From Pantoea allii (GTDB lineage Bacteria > Pseudomonadota > Gammaproteobacteria > Enterobacterales > Enterobacteriaceae): 64,000 bases of DNA. Of the stretch, positions 35,330 through 44,235 are shown in pieces. The notes below the pieces were generated by a model that saw only the letters and a list, made by a program, of their open reading frames with translations, was not told where the DNA came from and made no database searches. A program made the position numbers and the translations under genes. The stretch's first letter is position 1; each line of letters starts with the position of its first letter. The stretch covers positions 124,001 through 188,000 of the forward strand of contig NZ_NTMH01000011.1 in NCBI RefSeq assembly GCF_002307475.1, read 5' to 3'.

Positions 35330-35395
35330 TTATTTCAGTTCACCAACGTCCCAGATGCTGTTGGTGTTGGCTGCCATCAGGCAGCCCTCTCTCAT
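35330..35395 (-). CDS. possible 21-residue peptide overlapping the amsF stop
   Basis: An ATG overlaps the amsF stop codon (ATGA, 35392-35395) and opens a frame of 21 codons ending in TAA, containing the stretch MAANTNSIWDVGELK. The overlap is the usual coupling arrangement and the C-terminal half is not obviously random. No homolog is recognised, there is no separate ribosome site, and the length is small, so it may be chance. Confidence 0.25.
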   Translation of the reverse strand: MREGCLMAANTNSIWDVGELK

Positions 35396-37605
35396 GACGA
35401 TTTGATAGCAAAATACGGTAAAGCGACCTGCTTACCGTTAATAACGACAGACACGAATCCTTCAGGTTTGCTGGTATCCACCTTGTCATCAGACAACGCG
35501 CGGGAGGCCAGCAATAAATCCCCCTGCTCATTCGCGCCCACGCCCGCTTTGCCATTGTGCAGGCTGAAACGCTGTGGGGCAGCATGGCTGCTGCTGTCCG
35601 GCGTGGCCTTCGCCATTTTGGCATCGACCCGCGCACAACGGCCGGTCACAAAACGATCTTTCGCTGTGCTCTTGATCATCACGGCGGCAGATGGCGTCCA
35701 CCCGGCGAGTTTGACGAAAACCTGGGTGTCGGTATCGGTTTTGGCGACGTAACGCACATCCAGCACCGGGCTACTGCCTTCCGCTGACCAGCTGGCTTCG
35801 GCATGGTCTTTCTTACGCTGAATATGAATCACCGCCCGGCCGCCGGTGTTTTTACCACTGATCAGGTTCATCAGCGGTTCACCATCCGTGCCGTTATTGA
35901 ACTGCGACTGACCAAAGAGTTCGATTTCCCACGAATCACCGACGGTCGGGGAATAAAGATTAGCCAGTTCGAACCACACGGCCTGATTACTGTTGTTTTC
36001 CAACAACCAGCGCGAGGTGAGGTAGTTGTATTTCAGGCTGCCATCAATGGCGACGCCATAGGATTCAACGCGGGTTGATCCCATCTCCCAGGCGCTTAAC
36101 CAGCGGTCGCCCTGCTCTGAATTATCAATCCAGCTGCCGGATTGCAGGTTGGTCTGACGCGTATTCAGGCGGGAATGCCAGGCGATCAGCGGATTTTTAC
36201 AATCCTCAAGGCTGAGGGCGTCAATAATCCACTGACCGTTTGAGATATCACCCGGATTGTCGCAGTGCTCTATCCAGCCGTTATGAATCAGCGACTGGCT
36301 GCAGCGCGGCAGATTGAGGACTTTGCCGCCCTTACAGTGCTGAGCGTTAAAGTTAGACAACTCGATGGCCGTGCTGTGATCCCAGTTGCCCTTCTTCTGA
36401 CCGGACCAGCCCGCCTGGATCACATCACCGGTACAGGCCGAGGCGTACCACTGGTCAATCTTACAATCCAGTGTATCCAGCAGGCTGAGCGCGGTGCCGC
36501 CGACCTGGTTGAAGCGCAGGCACGCGCCACGGAAAAACTGGCCGCCCGGACAGGTATTACGGAACAGGCCCTGTTTATTGGGACTGGAATCCGTATTGCC
36601 GTTGAAAATCAGGTTAGAGATTTCCACCCAGCGGGCGCTGACTTCGAACACAAACGGGGATTTACCATCTGAAACGATGGTGGTCGCCGGGAAATAACCG
36701 AAGTTAACCATCGCCCCGGAGATACGGAAGAAGCGGCGCTGTTCTTCGCCGAAATCACAGCCGGACACAAAGAAGGTACCGGCAGGGAACTGCACACAGA
36801 TGGGCTGATCGCTCTGTTGCGACCACTGGTACATGGCTTTAATCGCGGGCGCACTGTCGGTTTTGCCGTCAGCGATAGCGCCAAAATCAAACAGCGACAG
36901 ACGGTTGAAGTCATCGACCACGCGACGCCAGTGAAATCCGTCGCCGCTGAAAATCACCCCCTGATCGTCCTGCGCCGGCTGAAAGCTGCCGACGAACTCA
37001 CCGCCGCCCACTTCAAGCCCGGCGTGCCAGCTTTTCAGCTTGATTTTTGCCCCTTCAAACAGCGGTCGCGTCTTGCGCAGATCGTCTACCGAGGGGATCT
37101 CGCCAATCAGCTGGTAACCCGCAGGCTGCGCCAGGCGCTGGCTGAAGGCCGCCTGGCCCGGCTGGCTGACATCAGGAATGTTAAACACCATCTGCCCGTT
37201 GCTGTCTTCCAGCGCCATCGAGTGCGAGGGGTTGGCTATCAGCGCCGCATTATCTTTAACGAACTGGTCAAAATTGCCTTTGTTCAGGGTAATCGGCTGG
37301 CTGATTTGTGCCAGATTACCTTTTGCATCGCGCAGGAATACCGGTATCTGGTTACCCGGTTTGCTGGCATCACTGCCGGATTGACCAATCCACAGTTTTC
37401 CCTGAAAGTTTTGCCAAAACTGCGGCGGCATCGCATAGACATTTTCAGGTGTCAGAATGGGTACATCGCCTTTAGGAATCGCGGTGGCATCAACCGACTT
37501 TAGCGCCAGGCCATTACTTTTAGCGGCGTAACTGGAAAAGGTGCTCACGGAGAGCGCCCCTACAAGGGCGGAGGCTGCGGTTTGCAAGACTTCTCTTCTT
37601 TTCAT
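35392..37605 (-). CDS. amsF: EPS-processing protein with tailspike-like beta-helix (AmsF/WceF-like)
   Basis: A 737-residue exported protein. The N-terminus MKRREVLQTAASALVGALS has a Tat-like KRR motif and an AYAA-type signal end near 28. Residues about 50-145 (GKLWIGQSGSDASKPGNQIPV, AQISQPITL, PSHSMALED) resemble the head-binding domain of P22-type tailspikes. Then a tailspike-like linker (DDLRKTRP, GGGEFVGS) leads at about 235 (LSLFDFGAIADGKTD) into a pectate-lyase-type right-handed beta-helix. AmsF/WceF proteins are thought to process or cleave the EPS polymer, and P. stewartii WceF was, as I recall, described as tailspike-like. It probably acts in the periplasm or outside. Confidence 0.88.
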   Translation of the reverse strand: MKRREVLQTAASALVGALSVSTFSSYAAKSNGLALKSVDATAIPKGDVPILTPENVYAMPPQFWQNFQGKLWIGQSGSDASKPGNQIPVFLRDAKGNLAQISQPITLNKGNFDQFVKDNAALIANPSHSMALEDSNGQMVFNIPDVSQPGQAAFSQRLAQPAGYQLIGEIPSVDDLRKTRPLFEGAKIKLKSWHAGLEVGGGEFVGSFQPAQDDQGVIFSGDGFHWRRVVDDFNRLSLFDFGAIADGKTDSAPAIKAMYQWSQQSDQPICVQFPAGTFFVSGCDFGEEQRRFFRISGAMVNFGYFPATTIVSDGKSPFVFEVSARWVEISNLIFNGNTDSSPNKQGLFRNTCPGGQFFRGACLRFNQVGGTALSLLDTLDCKIDQWYASACTGDVIQAGWSGQKKGNWDHSTAIELSNFNAQHCKGGKVLNLPRCSQSLIHNGWIEHCDNPGDISNGQWIIDALSLEDCKNPLIAWHSRLNTRQTNLQSGSWIDNSEQGDRWLSAWEMGSTRVESYGVAIDGSLKYNYLTSRWLLENNSNQAVWFELANLYSPTVGDSWEIELFGQSQFNNGTDGEPLMNLISGKNTGGRAVIHIQRKKDHAEASWSAEGSSPVLDVRYVAKTDTDTQVFVKLAGWTPSAAVMIKSTAKDRFVTGRCARVDAKMAKATPDSSSHAAPQRFSLHNGKAGVGANEQGDLLLASRALSDDKVDTSKPEGFVSVVINGKQVALPYFAIKSS

Positions 37606-37692
37606 GCAATAAATCCCGTCGTCATGAAGGCTATAAACTCAGCCATAAAAGGTGTCCCATGAGGCACATCAAAAGTGAGCTTCTCCAGCCCG

Positions 37693-38727
37693 TTACACCA
37701 GTGCCAGCCAGCTTTGTTTAATTTGCTTGCCGTCAAATTTCAGCGCGGTTTGTTGGGTTTTTTCGCTCATGGCGTAGAACAGCGCATCATCGCTGGCCAG
37801 CTGTTCCATCCGCGCCAGGAATTCGCTTTTCTTGTTCATTGGCACCAGGAAACCGTCTTCACCGTGGTTAATGATCTCCTGCGGGCCGGTTGGACAGTCA
37901 TAGGCGACGACCGGCAGTGACCAGGATTTTGCTTCCAGCAGCACCAGCGGCAAACCTTCGTAGCGCGAGGTCATCAGCGCCATATCACTGTCGCGATAGT
38001 AATCATTGATGTTGGTGACTTTACCGACAAAATTCACGCTGGAAGTGATGCCCAGTACCGCCGCCTGATCGTGCAACTGCTGACGTAATTCTCCATCGCC
38101 GGCAATGACCAGCGTCCAGTCAGGATGGGCTCTCGTAAAGTCGCGCCAGATATCCAGTAACAGGTCAAATCCCTTTTGATTGTCCAGACGGCCCACGGCC
38201 AGCGCCTGACGATGGCGCGTGGTGCGATGCCAGGATTTGTACACTACCGGGTTAGGAATGGCCTGACTGGGAATGTGCCAGCGCTGAAACACCTGATGAT
38301 CTTTATCCGTCAGCACGATGACGCGATCGTAGTAGCGCAGTAGCAGGAACTTGAGGAATTTAATGGGTTTACTGAAGGAGTTAATGGCGATGTGCTCGCA
38401 GGCATAGGCTTTGAAACGCTTCTTTTTCAGCGTCATCAGGTTCCAGAAGGCAAACATCACGCTCAGGCGACCCATGCTGATTAAAAATACGGTGTCGAAG
38501 CCTTCCTGCTGGATACGGGCAACGGCACGCTTGATGGGATTGCTTTCCCCTTCAAAGCTGACGATCTGTTTGACCTTCTCAAAAGGGTAAAAGGGTTCAC
38601 CGTGCCCCTCTAGCGAGTAGATGGTGACGTCGTGCTCATCGCCGAGACATTCCGACATAAAATTACAGATATTTTCGGTGCCCGCATACGAGTAAGCGTC
38701 TTTGATCACCAGGACAATTTTTTTCAT
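37693..38727 (-). CDS. EPS glycosyltransferase, family 4 (possibly AmsD/WceN type)
   Basis: A GT-B transferase of 344 residues. It begins MKKIVLVIKDAYSYAGTENI. It has ALAVGRLDNQKGFDLLLDIW as the start of the C-terminal domain and the donor-site motif MTSRYEGLPLVLLEAKSWSLPVV. The length and family match AmsD of the amylovoran cluster, but assignment to AmsD or WceN is from memory only. It ends 87 bases before amsF. Donor unknown; the galactose-rich amylovoran/stewartan polymers suggest a galactosyl or glucuronyl donor. Confidence 0.85.
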   Translation of the reverse strand: MKKIVLVIKDAYSYAGTENICNFMSECLGDEHDVTIYSLEGHGEPFYPFEKVKQIVSFEGESNPIKRAVARIQQEGFDTVFLISMGRLSVMFAFWNLMTLKKKRFKAYACEHIAINSFSKPIKFLKFLLLRYYDRVIVLTDKDHQVFQRWHIPSQAIPNPVVYKSWHRTTRHRQALAVGRLDNQKGFDLLLDIWRDFTRAHPDWTLVIAGDGELRQQLHDQAAVLGITSSVNFVGKVTNINDYYRDSDMALMTSRYEGLPLVLLEAKSWSLPVVAYDCPTGPQEIINHGEDGFLVPMNKKSEFLARMEQLASDDALFYAMSEKTQQTALKFDGKQIKQSWLALV

Positions 38728-38772
38728 TAAACGTTATCCACCTCAAATTTATACACAATCCTGCCGATCGGC

Positions 38773-39531
38773 TTAGCGGTGTTTCAGGCTAAACAGCACA
38801 CCATTCACCATATACCAGGCGTAATAGTAATAGATTTTTAACGGATTGTTTTTATAGATAATTCTTAATAGTTCGAGGTGCCATTTGGCGGCTTTATTTT
38901 TATTACGCGACAGGGAATCACCCAGTTCGTAATAATTCACCAGAATGCTCTGAATTATGCGGGCCTGTTTATAACGGTTAAACAGTTCGTAGAGGAAAAG
39001 AAAGTCTTCATGGCCTTTGCGTTCAAACAAAATGCCACCCGGCGGACGGCGAAAACAGACGGATGAGAAGCACACCCGATACTGTTTTTTCACGAAGTTG
39101 TCCTGTTGCAGATAAGGCTTTGCGTAGCGGATATCGTGGTCGGCTTTGCGCGTTTTGTAGTGATATTCCGTAATGACCAGATTATCGCCATCGGCAATAG
39201 CCTGCATCTGCTGACGCAGCTTATCGCTGTGCCATTCGTCATCGCTGTCAAGAAAGGCGATGATCTCTTCTGTCGCGGCACGCAATCCGACATTGCGGGT
39301 TTCTGCGGCGCCCATGTTGACCGCGTTATCAAGAATGGTAATACGCGGGTCCTGACACTGTTCTCTCACCCACTCGAGTGAATCATCGGTGGATTTATCG
39401 TTGATCAGATACAGGTGCCAGTCCTGATAGGTTTGATTGATAACGGACTGCACGGCGCGTAATACCGTCTGGCGAGCATTATACATAGGCATAACAATGC
39501 CAACGGTACCAGAGTGATTATTCATTTTCAT
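38773..39531 (-). CDS. EPS glycosyltransferase, family 2 (possibly AmsE/WceM type)
   Basis: A compact GT-A transferase of 252 residues. GIVMPMYNARQTVLRAVQSV, NDKSTDDSLEW and IIAFLDSDDEWH (DXD) are present, with a C-terminal hydrophobic and aromatic stretch (IYYYYAWYMVNGVLF) that may contact the membrane. It lies between AmsB-like and AmsD-like genes, the position of wceM in the stewartan cluster as I recall. Linkage cannot be deduced from sequence. Confidence 0.85.
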   Translation of the reverse strand: MKMNNHSGTVGIVMPMYNARQTVLRAVQSVINQTYQDWHLYLINDKSTDDSLEWVREQCQDPRITILDNAVNMGAAETRNVGLRAATEEIIAFLDSDDEWHSDKLRQQMQAIADGDNLVITEYHYKTRKADHDIRYAKPYLQQDNFVKKQYRVCFSSVCFRRPPGGILFERKGHEDFLFLYELFNRYKQARIIQSILVNYYELGDSLSRNKNKAAKWHLELLRIIYKNNPLKIYYYYAWYMVNGVLFSLKHR

Positions 39532-39606
39532 ACCTGAATAAATAAAATAGACGGAGCCACCAGGAGCCTGTCCGGCAGCGTTAAAACGTCACGACATTCA
39601 ATGGAA

Positions 39607-40524
39607 TCAGGAGAGCGCCTTTTCGCCGCCTAAACGCGCTTTTAACTTGTCTTTCACGCGGTTCAGGAAGTAAGTGCGGTTGTCTTTATTGGTCAGCAAG
39701 AAGTAGCGTGCAAAACTGACGCTCGCCATCAACGAGTTGCCGTCCATTTTGTAGCGCAGGGGCAGCTTGAATGCTTTGTAGGTGTGAATATCACGTGCGG
39801 TAAGGTGCGGTTTCATCGTCTCCAGCCAAAACAGGGAGTACTTGACCGATTCACCTTTGTGTTTAGAGCCAAACTTCGTGACCAGATGATAGTTAGCCAG
39901 CGGGAAAGCGATCATTTCAAACCGGTAACCCATGCGATCGGCACGGATGCAGAAATCATAATCCTGATGGCGGATAAACCGCGCGTCGAACTGAATTTTA
40001 GCGGCATCTTCACGCTTCAGCACAATGGTGCTGGTTTGAATAAAGCCATAACAGCCAAACAGGTATTCCGCCACAGTTTCATTTTCGGCGGGCGGCTGCA
40101 TGGGCATGACTTTCAGGAACTCACCGTCCTGATAGATGTTCACCTGACTGAAAATAATGGTGTTCTGTTTGCCTTGTGCCTCAAGCTCAGCAATTTTCTC
40201 GCTGACCTGCTGCAGCTTGTCCGCATGCCATTCATCGTCGGCATCCAGAAAACTAATGTAGTCACCCGTTGCCAGCTCGATGCCTTTATTACGAGCACCA
40301 GCACCGTTGAGTTTCACCTCAGATAACACCAGATTGATGTCCAGATCCTGATAGCGCTCACTGCGCACCACGTCGGCCAGCGCGGCAGCATCGGCGGATT
40401 TGTCATCCACGATGATGACCTCGAAATGACGATACGTTTGTGCTTTAACGCAATCCAGCGTCGTGACAATCGATTCTGACGCGTTATAAGCCGGAATTAC
40501 GATGGAGAAACGAATGTCCTTCAT
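39607..40524 (-). CDS. amsB: EPS glycosyltransferase, family 2 (AmsB/WceB-like)
   Basis: A GT-A transferase of 305 residues with FSIVIPAYNASESIVTTLD, VDDKSADAAAL and DYISFLDADDEWHADKL (DXD). RFIRHQDYDFCIRADRMGY is the acceptor-side motif. The ATG at 40524 is preferred because GAGGTG lies just upstream; the longer frame from 40572 would add a hydrophobic, non-family extension. Order amsC-amsB matches amylovoran and stewartan clusters. Confidence 0.87.
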   Translation of the reverse strand: MKDIRFSIVIPAYNASESIVTTLDCVKAQTYRHFEVIIVDDKSADAAALADVVRSERYQDLDINLVLSEVKLNGAGARNKGIELATGDYISFLDADDEWHADKLQQVSEKIAELEAQGKQNTIIFSQVNIYQDGEFLKVMPMQPPAENETVAEYLFGCYGFIQTSTIVLKREDAAKIQFDARFIRHQDYDFCIRADRMGYRFEMIAFPLANYHLVTKFGSKHKGESVKYSLFWLETMKPHLTARDIHTYKAFKLPLRYKMDGNSLMASVSFARYFLLTNKDNRTYFLNRVKDKLKARLGGEKALS

Positions 40525-40653
40525 TGCCAGCACCTCATAAAAGTATTCAAAAATAAACAATTCAATCGACAAACGTCGAAGAAAAACCTGTGATATTTCA
40601 GGCGACCGCCGCGCTGAGTGAAGCCGTTCACGCGGCGCGGATCGCCGGGTCCG

Positions 40654-41790
40654 TTACCGAATCAGCCAAAACTCCTGGGCCACTTCATACCCAACAACCG
40701 CTTGCTTGGTTGAAATGGTGTTGTAGTAGAGGTAATAGAGCAGGAAGAAAAACAGCATGCCAAACAGCGCCGGCTTCCATACTCGCCTGGCTTGATAGAT
40801 CAGTGAGGTCAGGATGATGGGTTCAACCTGTTGCAGATAGTTAGAAAGACGCGAACCTGACGGGAAGTTGTACAGGAAGATACGGATCGCCCCGCCGATA
40901 GCAAAGCTTAAAATCAGCAGGTAGTTCAGGCGATACTGCGCATAGTTTTCGCGTTTCAGCTCATTGCTCAGCATGAAATAGAAGAAGATAAACACCAGCA
41001 TGATGTTCTTCAGGTTCGACACTGACAGGATGCTGCCATCCATTGCATAGGAGGGATCGTTGTTATAACCCGATGCCCTTTCCCCCAGCGATCCAAGATG
41101 ACCGGCAATCAGGGCAATAAAGCTTGATCCCCCCACCACCGAGAGCGGCAGGCTGAAACCGATGATAATCACCGGCCACCAGCGCCAGTCACGAATAAAC
41201 AGGAATGGCACCAGCGTCACCACCATCACGGCGGTGTTGTGGCTCATAAATGACAGAATAAAAAAGGCAAAGGCCCACCAGTAACGCTTCAGGTATATCG
41301 TCCACAGTACGCCAAGGAACAGAGCGGAACTTAAGCCAAAACGTATCTGGTTAATGTCTTTATTGATAAAGATGTGCGCCGAATACAGCGCCAGCGCCAG
41401 CACCGGGTAAGGTGACATCTTTTTGAAAAAATAAGCGTTTATCGATACCGCGATGGCGCAGAAGACAAACAGGAACACGCTGGCATTGTGCGAAACTAAG
41501 CTGGTTACCCACGCCATCGCAAAAATCAGCGGTTCGTAGCGGAAAAACGCAACGGTCTCGAAAAAGCCGTTGATCTGGATGCGCCGGATAAAATCTTCGA
41601 AGAAACTGCGGTACTGGTAGTCATCCATGCCGGTGCCAAGCCCACGAATACCACCGAACACGATCAGAATAATGGCCGCAAAGCACAGCAGCCAGGTCAA
41701 AATATAATTTGTGCGTTCGTCTTTTTTCACCAGGATTTCAAACAGCGAAATCAGCAGCAAAAACCCTGATATATACCAATATGGAGCCAT
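40654..41790 (-). CDS. amsC: EPS polymerase, Wzy/EpsG-like (AmsC/WceL-like)
   Basis: A multi-spanning membrane protein of 378 residues with about ten spans, expected to polymerise EPS units at the periplasmic face. Motifs GIRGLGTGMDDYQYR, DINQIRFGLSSALFLG and SFMSHNTAVMVV match the EpsG/AmsC family. The ATG at 41790 is chosen for an AGGA ribosome site eight bases upstream; a 7-residue longer frame exists. It is the first gene after the hairpin that follows wzc. Confidence 0.88.
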   Translation of the reverse strand: MAPYWYISGFLLLISLFEILVKKDERTNYILTWLLCFAAIILIVFGGIRGLGTGMDDYQYRSFFEDFIRRIQINGFFETVAFFRYEPLIFAMAWVTSLVSHNASVFLFVFCAIAVSINAYFFKKMSPYPVLALALYSAHIFINKDINQIRFGLSSALFLGVLWTIYLKRYWWAFAFFILSFMSHNTAVMVVTLVPFLFIRDWRWWPVIIIGFSLPLSVVGGSSFIALIAGHLGSLGERASGYNNDPSYAMDGSILSVSNLKNIMLVFIFFYFMLSNELKRENYAQYRLNYLLILSFAIGGAIRIFLYNFPSGSRLSNYLQQVEPIILTSLIYQARRVWKPALFGMLFFFLLYYLYYNTISTKQAVVGYEVAQEFWLIR

Positions 41791-42045
41791 GGTGTGATTC
41801 CTTAAATCCACAAGTTCTCATGCCAACAGCGGCCTGTGCTGATTACCGTCCGGGTTGATATCTCAGCGGGTCTGCGCCGACATGGCGACAGACAAAAGCG
41901 TGTTGATGATGAATTCTGATGATTGACGTTAGATCGTCGCTTATTGTGCGTTGTATCCAGAATCACCTGTGCAAATCGTTATGTGTCGTCATCCTGAGCC
42001 TGCGATCAAAAGGGGCGGTCAAACCCGCCCCTTTTCTTTCAGCTC
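41791..42045 (-). other. gap between wzc and amsC, no gene
   Basis: The 255 bases contain the hairpin at 42008-42035 and otherwise no credible coding frame or clear promoter. Confidence 0.6.
42008..42035 (-). terminator. attenuator-like terminator after wzc
   Basis: A perfect 11-bp stem AAAAGGGGCGG / CCGCCCCTTTT (42008-42018, 42025-42035) with a 6-base loop is followed on the minus strand by TTTT. It lies ten bases after the wzc stop, inside the EPS operon. Group 1 capsule and colanic acid operons carry a comparable hairpin after wzc that lowers downstream expression, relieved by RfaH, as I recall. Confidence 0.85.
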
Positions 42046-44223
42046 TTAGCTTTTCGTCGGTTTACCGTACTCGTAGTCGTAGTAGTCATAGCCATAACCG
42101 TACGAGTTAGCCGCTTTTCGTACCACGGCGTTAAGGATAATCCCTTTAATTTCGATACCGTTCTGGGCAAAGCGTTTGAAGCTGACATCCACTTCTTTCG
42201 TGGTGTTGGTTTCAAAGCGCGCCACCATCAGCGAGGTACCGGCCAGCTTACCGATAATGGAGGCATCCGTTACGGCCAGAATCGGTGGCGTATCAATCAG
42301 GACTATGTCGTAATTTTTACTTGCCCACTCCAGCAGTTCACCCATGCGGCGGTGCATCAACAGCTCCGACGGATTCGGTGGAACCTGACCGCGCGGCAGG
42401 AAGTCAAAACCGTATGGTCCTTGCTGAATCATCGCTGGCGTAAATTCAGTTTTGCCTGACAGCACGTTAGAGAGACCGGATTTATTTTCCGCACCCAACA
42501 GTTCGTGGGTGTAACCACGGCGCATATCACCATCGATAAACAACACCTTCTGCCCTGCTTTCGCAACCAGAGTGGCGAGGTTAACGCAGATAAAGGTTTT
42601 ACCAATTCCTGGGCTGGCACCGGTAATCATCAGAATGTTGTTTTTCGCTTCCATCATCGCGAAGTGCAGGCTGGTACGCAGGCTACGAATCGCTTCGATA
42701 GACAGATCGGTTGGGTTACCCAGCGCTAACAACGTCTCATGCGGATCGGTTTTCACCTTGTGACCGCGACGTGCCAGTGCTTCGGTATCTTTCTTACGTT
42801 GCCACTCGGAAAGCGGGACGCTGGCATAAACGTTCATGCCCAGCTCTTCCAGCTGCTCTGGGTTCTCGATACCGTGATGCAGCAGCGCCTTCAGCAGTAC
42901 CACGCCCACGGACACCATCAGACCCAGAATCAGGCTGGCGGCAATAATCAGCAGCTTTTTCGGCGCAACCGGTGAATTAGCGGTCGCGGCCTGATCGATA
43001 ATACGTACATCACCCACGGTACTGGCTTTACTGATGCTCAGCTCTTGCTGACGATTCAGCAGTTGCATGTAGATTTCCTGTCCTGACTGCACATCGCGGG
43101 TCAGACGCAGAATTTCCTGCTGGGTTTTAGGCATCTGCGCAATTTTCTTGTTCAGCTGCGTCTGCTCGTCTTCCAGCGTTTTACGCTTTTCCAACAGCGC
43201 CCGGTAGGTTGGGTGATCCTTGGTGAACAACTGTGAAACTTCAGCTTCACGGAAGGTCAGCTCGTTAAGCTGGCTCTGAACACTGACGGAAGAATCCAGT
43301 GCCGATTTTGCTTCGAGCGACAGGTCAACGGACTCATTCTCGCGACGGTAGGTGTTGAGTTTGTCTTCGGCCTGATCCAGTTTGCCGCGAACTTCCGGCA
43401 GTTGCTGTTTCAGGAACTCCAGGCTTTTCTCGGCCTGTTCGGATTTACGCTGCACGTTCTGTAACAGGTAGTTATTGACGATCTGGTTCAGAACTTTGCT
43501 GATCTGCTCCTGATCTTCACCCACATACTGCAGTCCCAGTACGCCGGTATCTTTCCCTTTGTCCGCAACAGTCAGGTTAGACAGGATGCTGTTAATTGCC
43601 TGCAGATCGTTGAGTTTGGTGACGGTAAACGTGGTGCCAGGCTCCGCATTGATATCGCTGACCAGCATGCTCACGTCGCCGTGTTTTTCAAACTGCCCCA
43701 CTTTACCTTTGAACAGCTCATCGCCATCAGCCGAAACGGTATAGCTGTCTTTACCCGTAACCTCCAGTTCAACACTGCGTTTTTCAATAGTGCGCGGGAT
43801 TTCAAGACGGGATACCGCGACCTGTCCGGGCTTGTTGCCCATCAGACGCGACAAGCCTTTACCGATGACCGGAAAGTAGTTCTGCGAAACCATCGCATCC
43901 AGGCCGAGGTCCTGAACGGTTTTCCCCAGCACCATACGTGATTCAAGGATCTGGATTTCGGTATCTGAGGCCGGCGTCGTGGGCATGATTGACTGCAGTT
44001 CATTCAGGACGGTGCTGCTATTCTTCTGCTCAACCTGAACCATGGCGTCGGCGCTGTAAATGGGCGTCGCAAACAGCGTGTAAAGCGTTGCCACCAGCAT
44101 GAAAAAAGCGGTAACAGCGACGATGACCCAGCGGTGATCAATAAGCTGTCCCACAAGATGCGCCAAATCCCACCCATTCGATTCCTCGCGTGGCGCGGTC
44201 ATGACTTTGTTTTTTATATTCAT
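42046..44223 (-). CDS. wzc: tyrosine autokinase / polysaccharide co-polymerase Wzc (AmsA)
   Basis: Wzc controls high-level polymerisation and export of EPS with Wza, and its phosphorylation is reversed by Wzb. The 725 residues contain a Wzz-like N-terminal domain with TM1 at about 35-55, a periplasmic coiled-coil region, and TM2 before the cytoplasmic kinase. The kinase shows Walker A (TGASPGIGKT), Walker A' (FIDGDMRRG) and the IDTPPILAVTD segment. A Tyr-rich tail (SYGYGYDYYDYEYG, seven Tyr) holds the autophosphorylation sites. ATG 44223 is chosen: GGGA lies six bases upstream, whereas a TTG 12 bases earlier has no ribosome site. Confidence 0.96.
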   Translation of the reverse strand: MNIKNKVMTAPREESNGWDLAHLVGQLIDHRWVIVAVTAFFMLVATLYTLFATPIYSADAMVQVEQKNSSTVLNELQSIMPTTPASDTEIQILESRMVLGKTVQDLGLDAMVSQNYFPVIGKGLSRLMGNKPGQVAVSRLEIPRTIEKRSVELEVTGKDSYTVSADGDELFKGKVGQFEKHGDVSMLVSDINAEPGTTFTVTKLNDLQAINSILSNLTVADKGKDTGVLGLQYVGEDQEQISKVLNQIVNNYLLQNVQRKSEQAEKSLEFLKQQLPEVRGKLDQAEDKLNTYRRENESVDLSLEAKSALDSSVSVQSQLNELTFREAEVSQLFTKDHPTYRALLEKRKTLEDEQTQLNKKIAQMPKTQQEILRLTRDVQSGQEIYMQLLNRQQELSISKASTVGDVRIIDQAATANSPVAPKKLLIIAASLILGLMVSVGVVLLKALLHHGIENPEQLEELGMNVYASVPLSEWQRKKDTEALARRGHKVKTDPHETLLALGNPTDLSIEAIRSLRTSLHFAMMEAKNNILMITGASPGIGKTFICVNLATLVAKAGQKVLFIDGDMRRGYTHELLGAENKSGLSNVLSGKTEFTPAMIQQGPYGFDFLPRGQVPPNPSELLMHRRMGELLEWASKNYDIVLIDTPPILAVTDASIIGKLAGTSLMVARFETNTTKEVDVSFKRFAQNGIEIKGIILNAVVRKAANSYGYGYDYYDYEYGKPTKS

Positions 44224-44235
44224 GGATAATCCCAA

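Noticed and set aside
36817..37503. Plus-strand frame of 228 codons
   Set aside because: Antisense to amsF; no motif.
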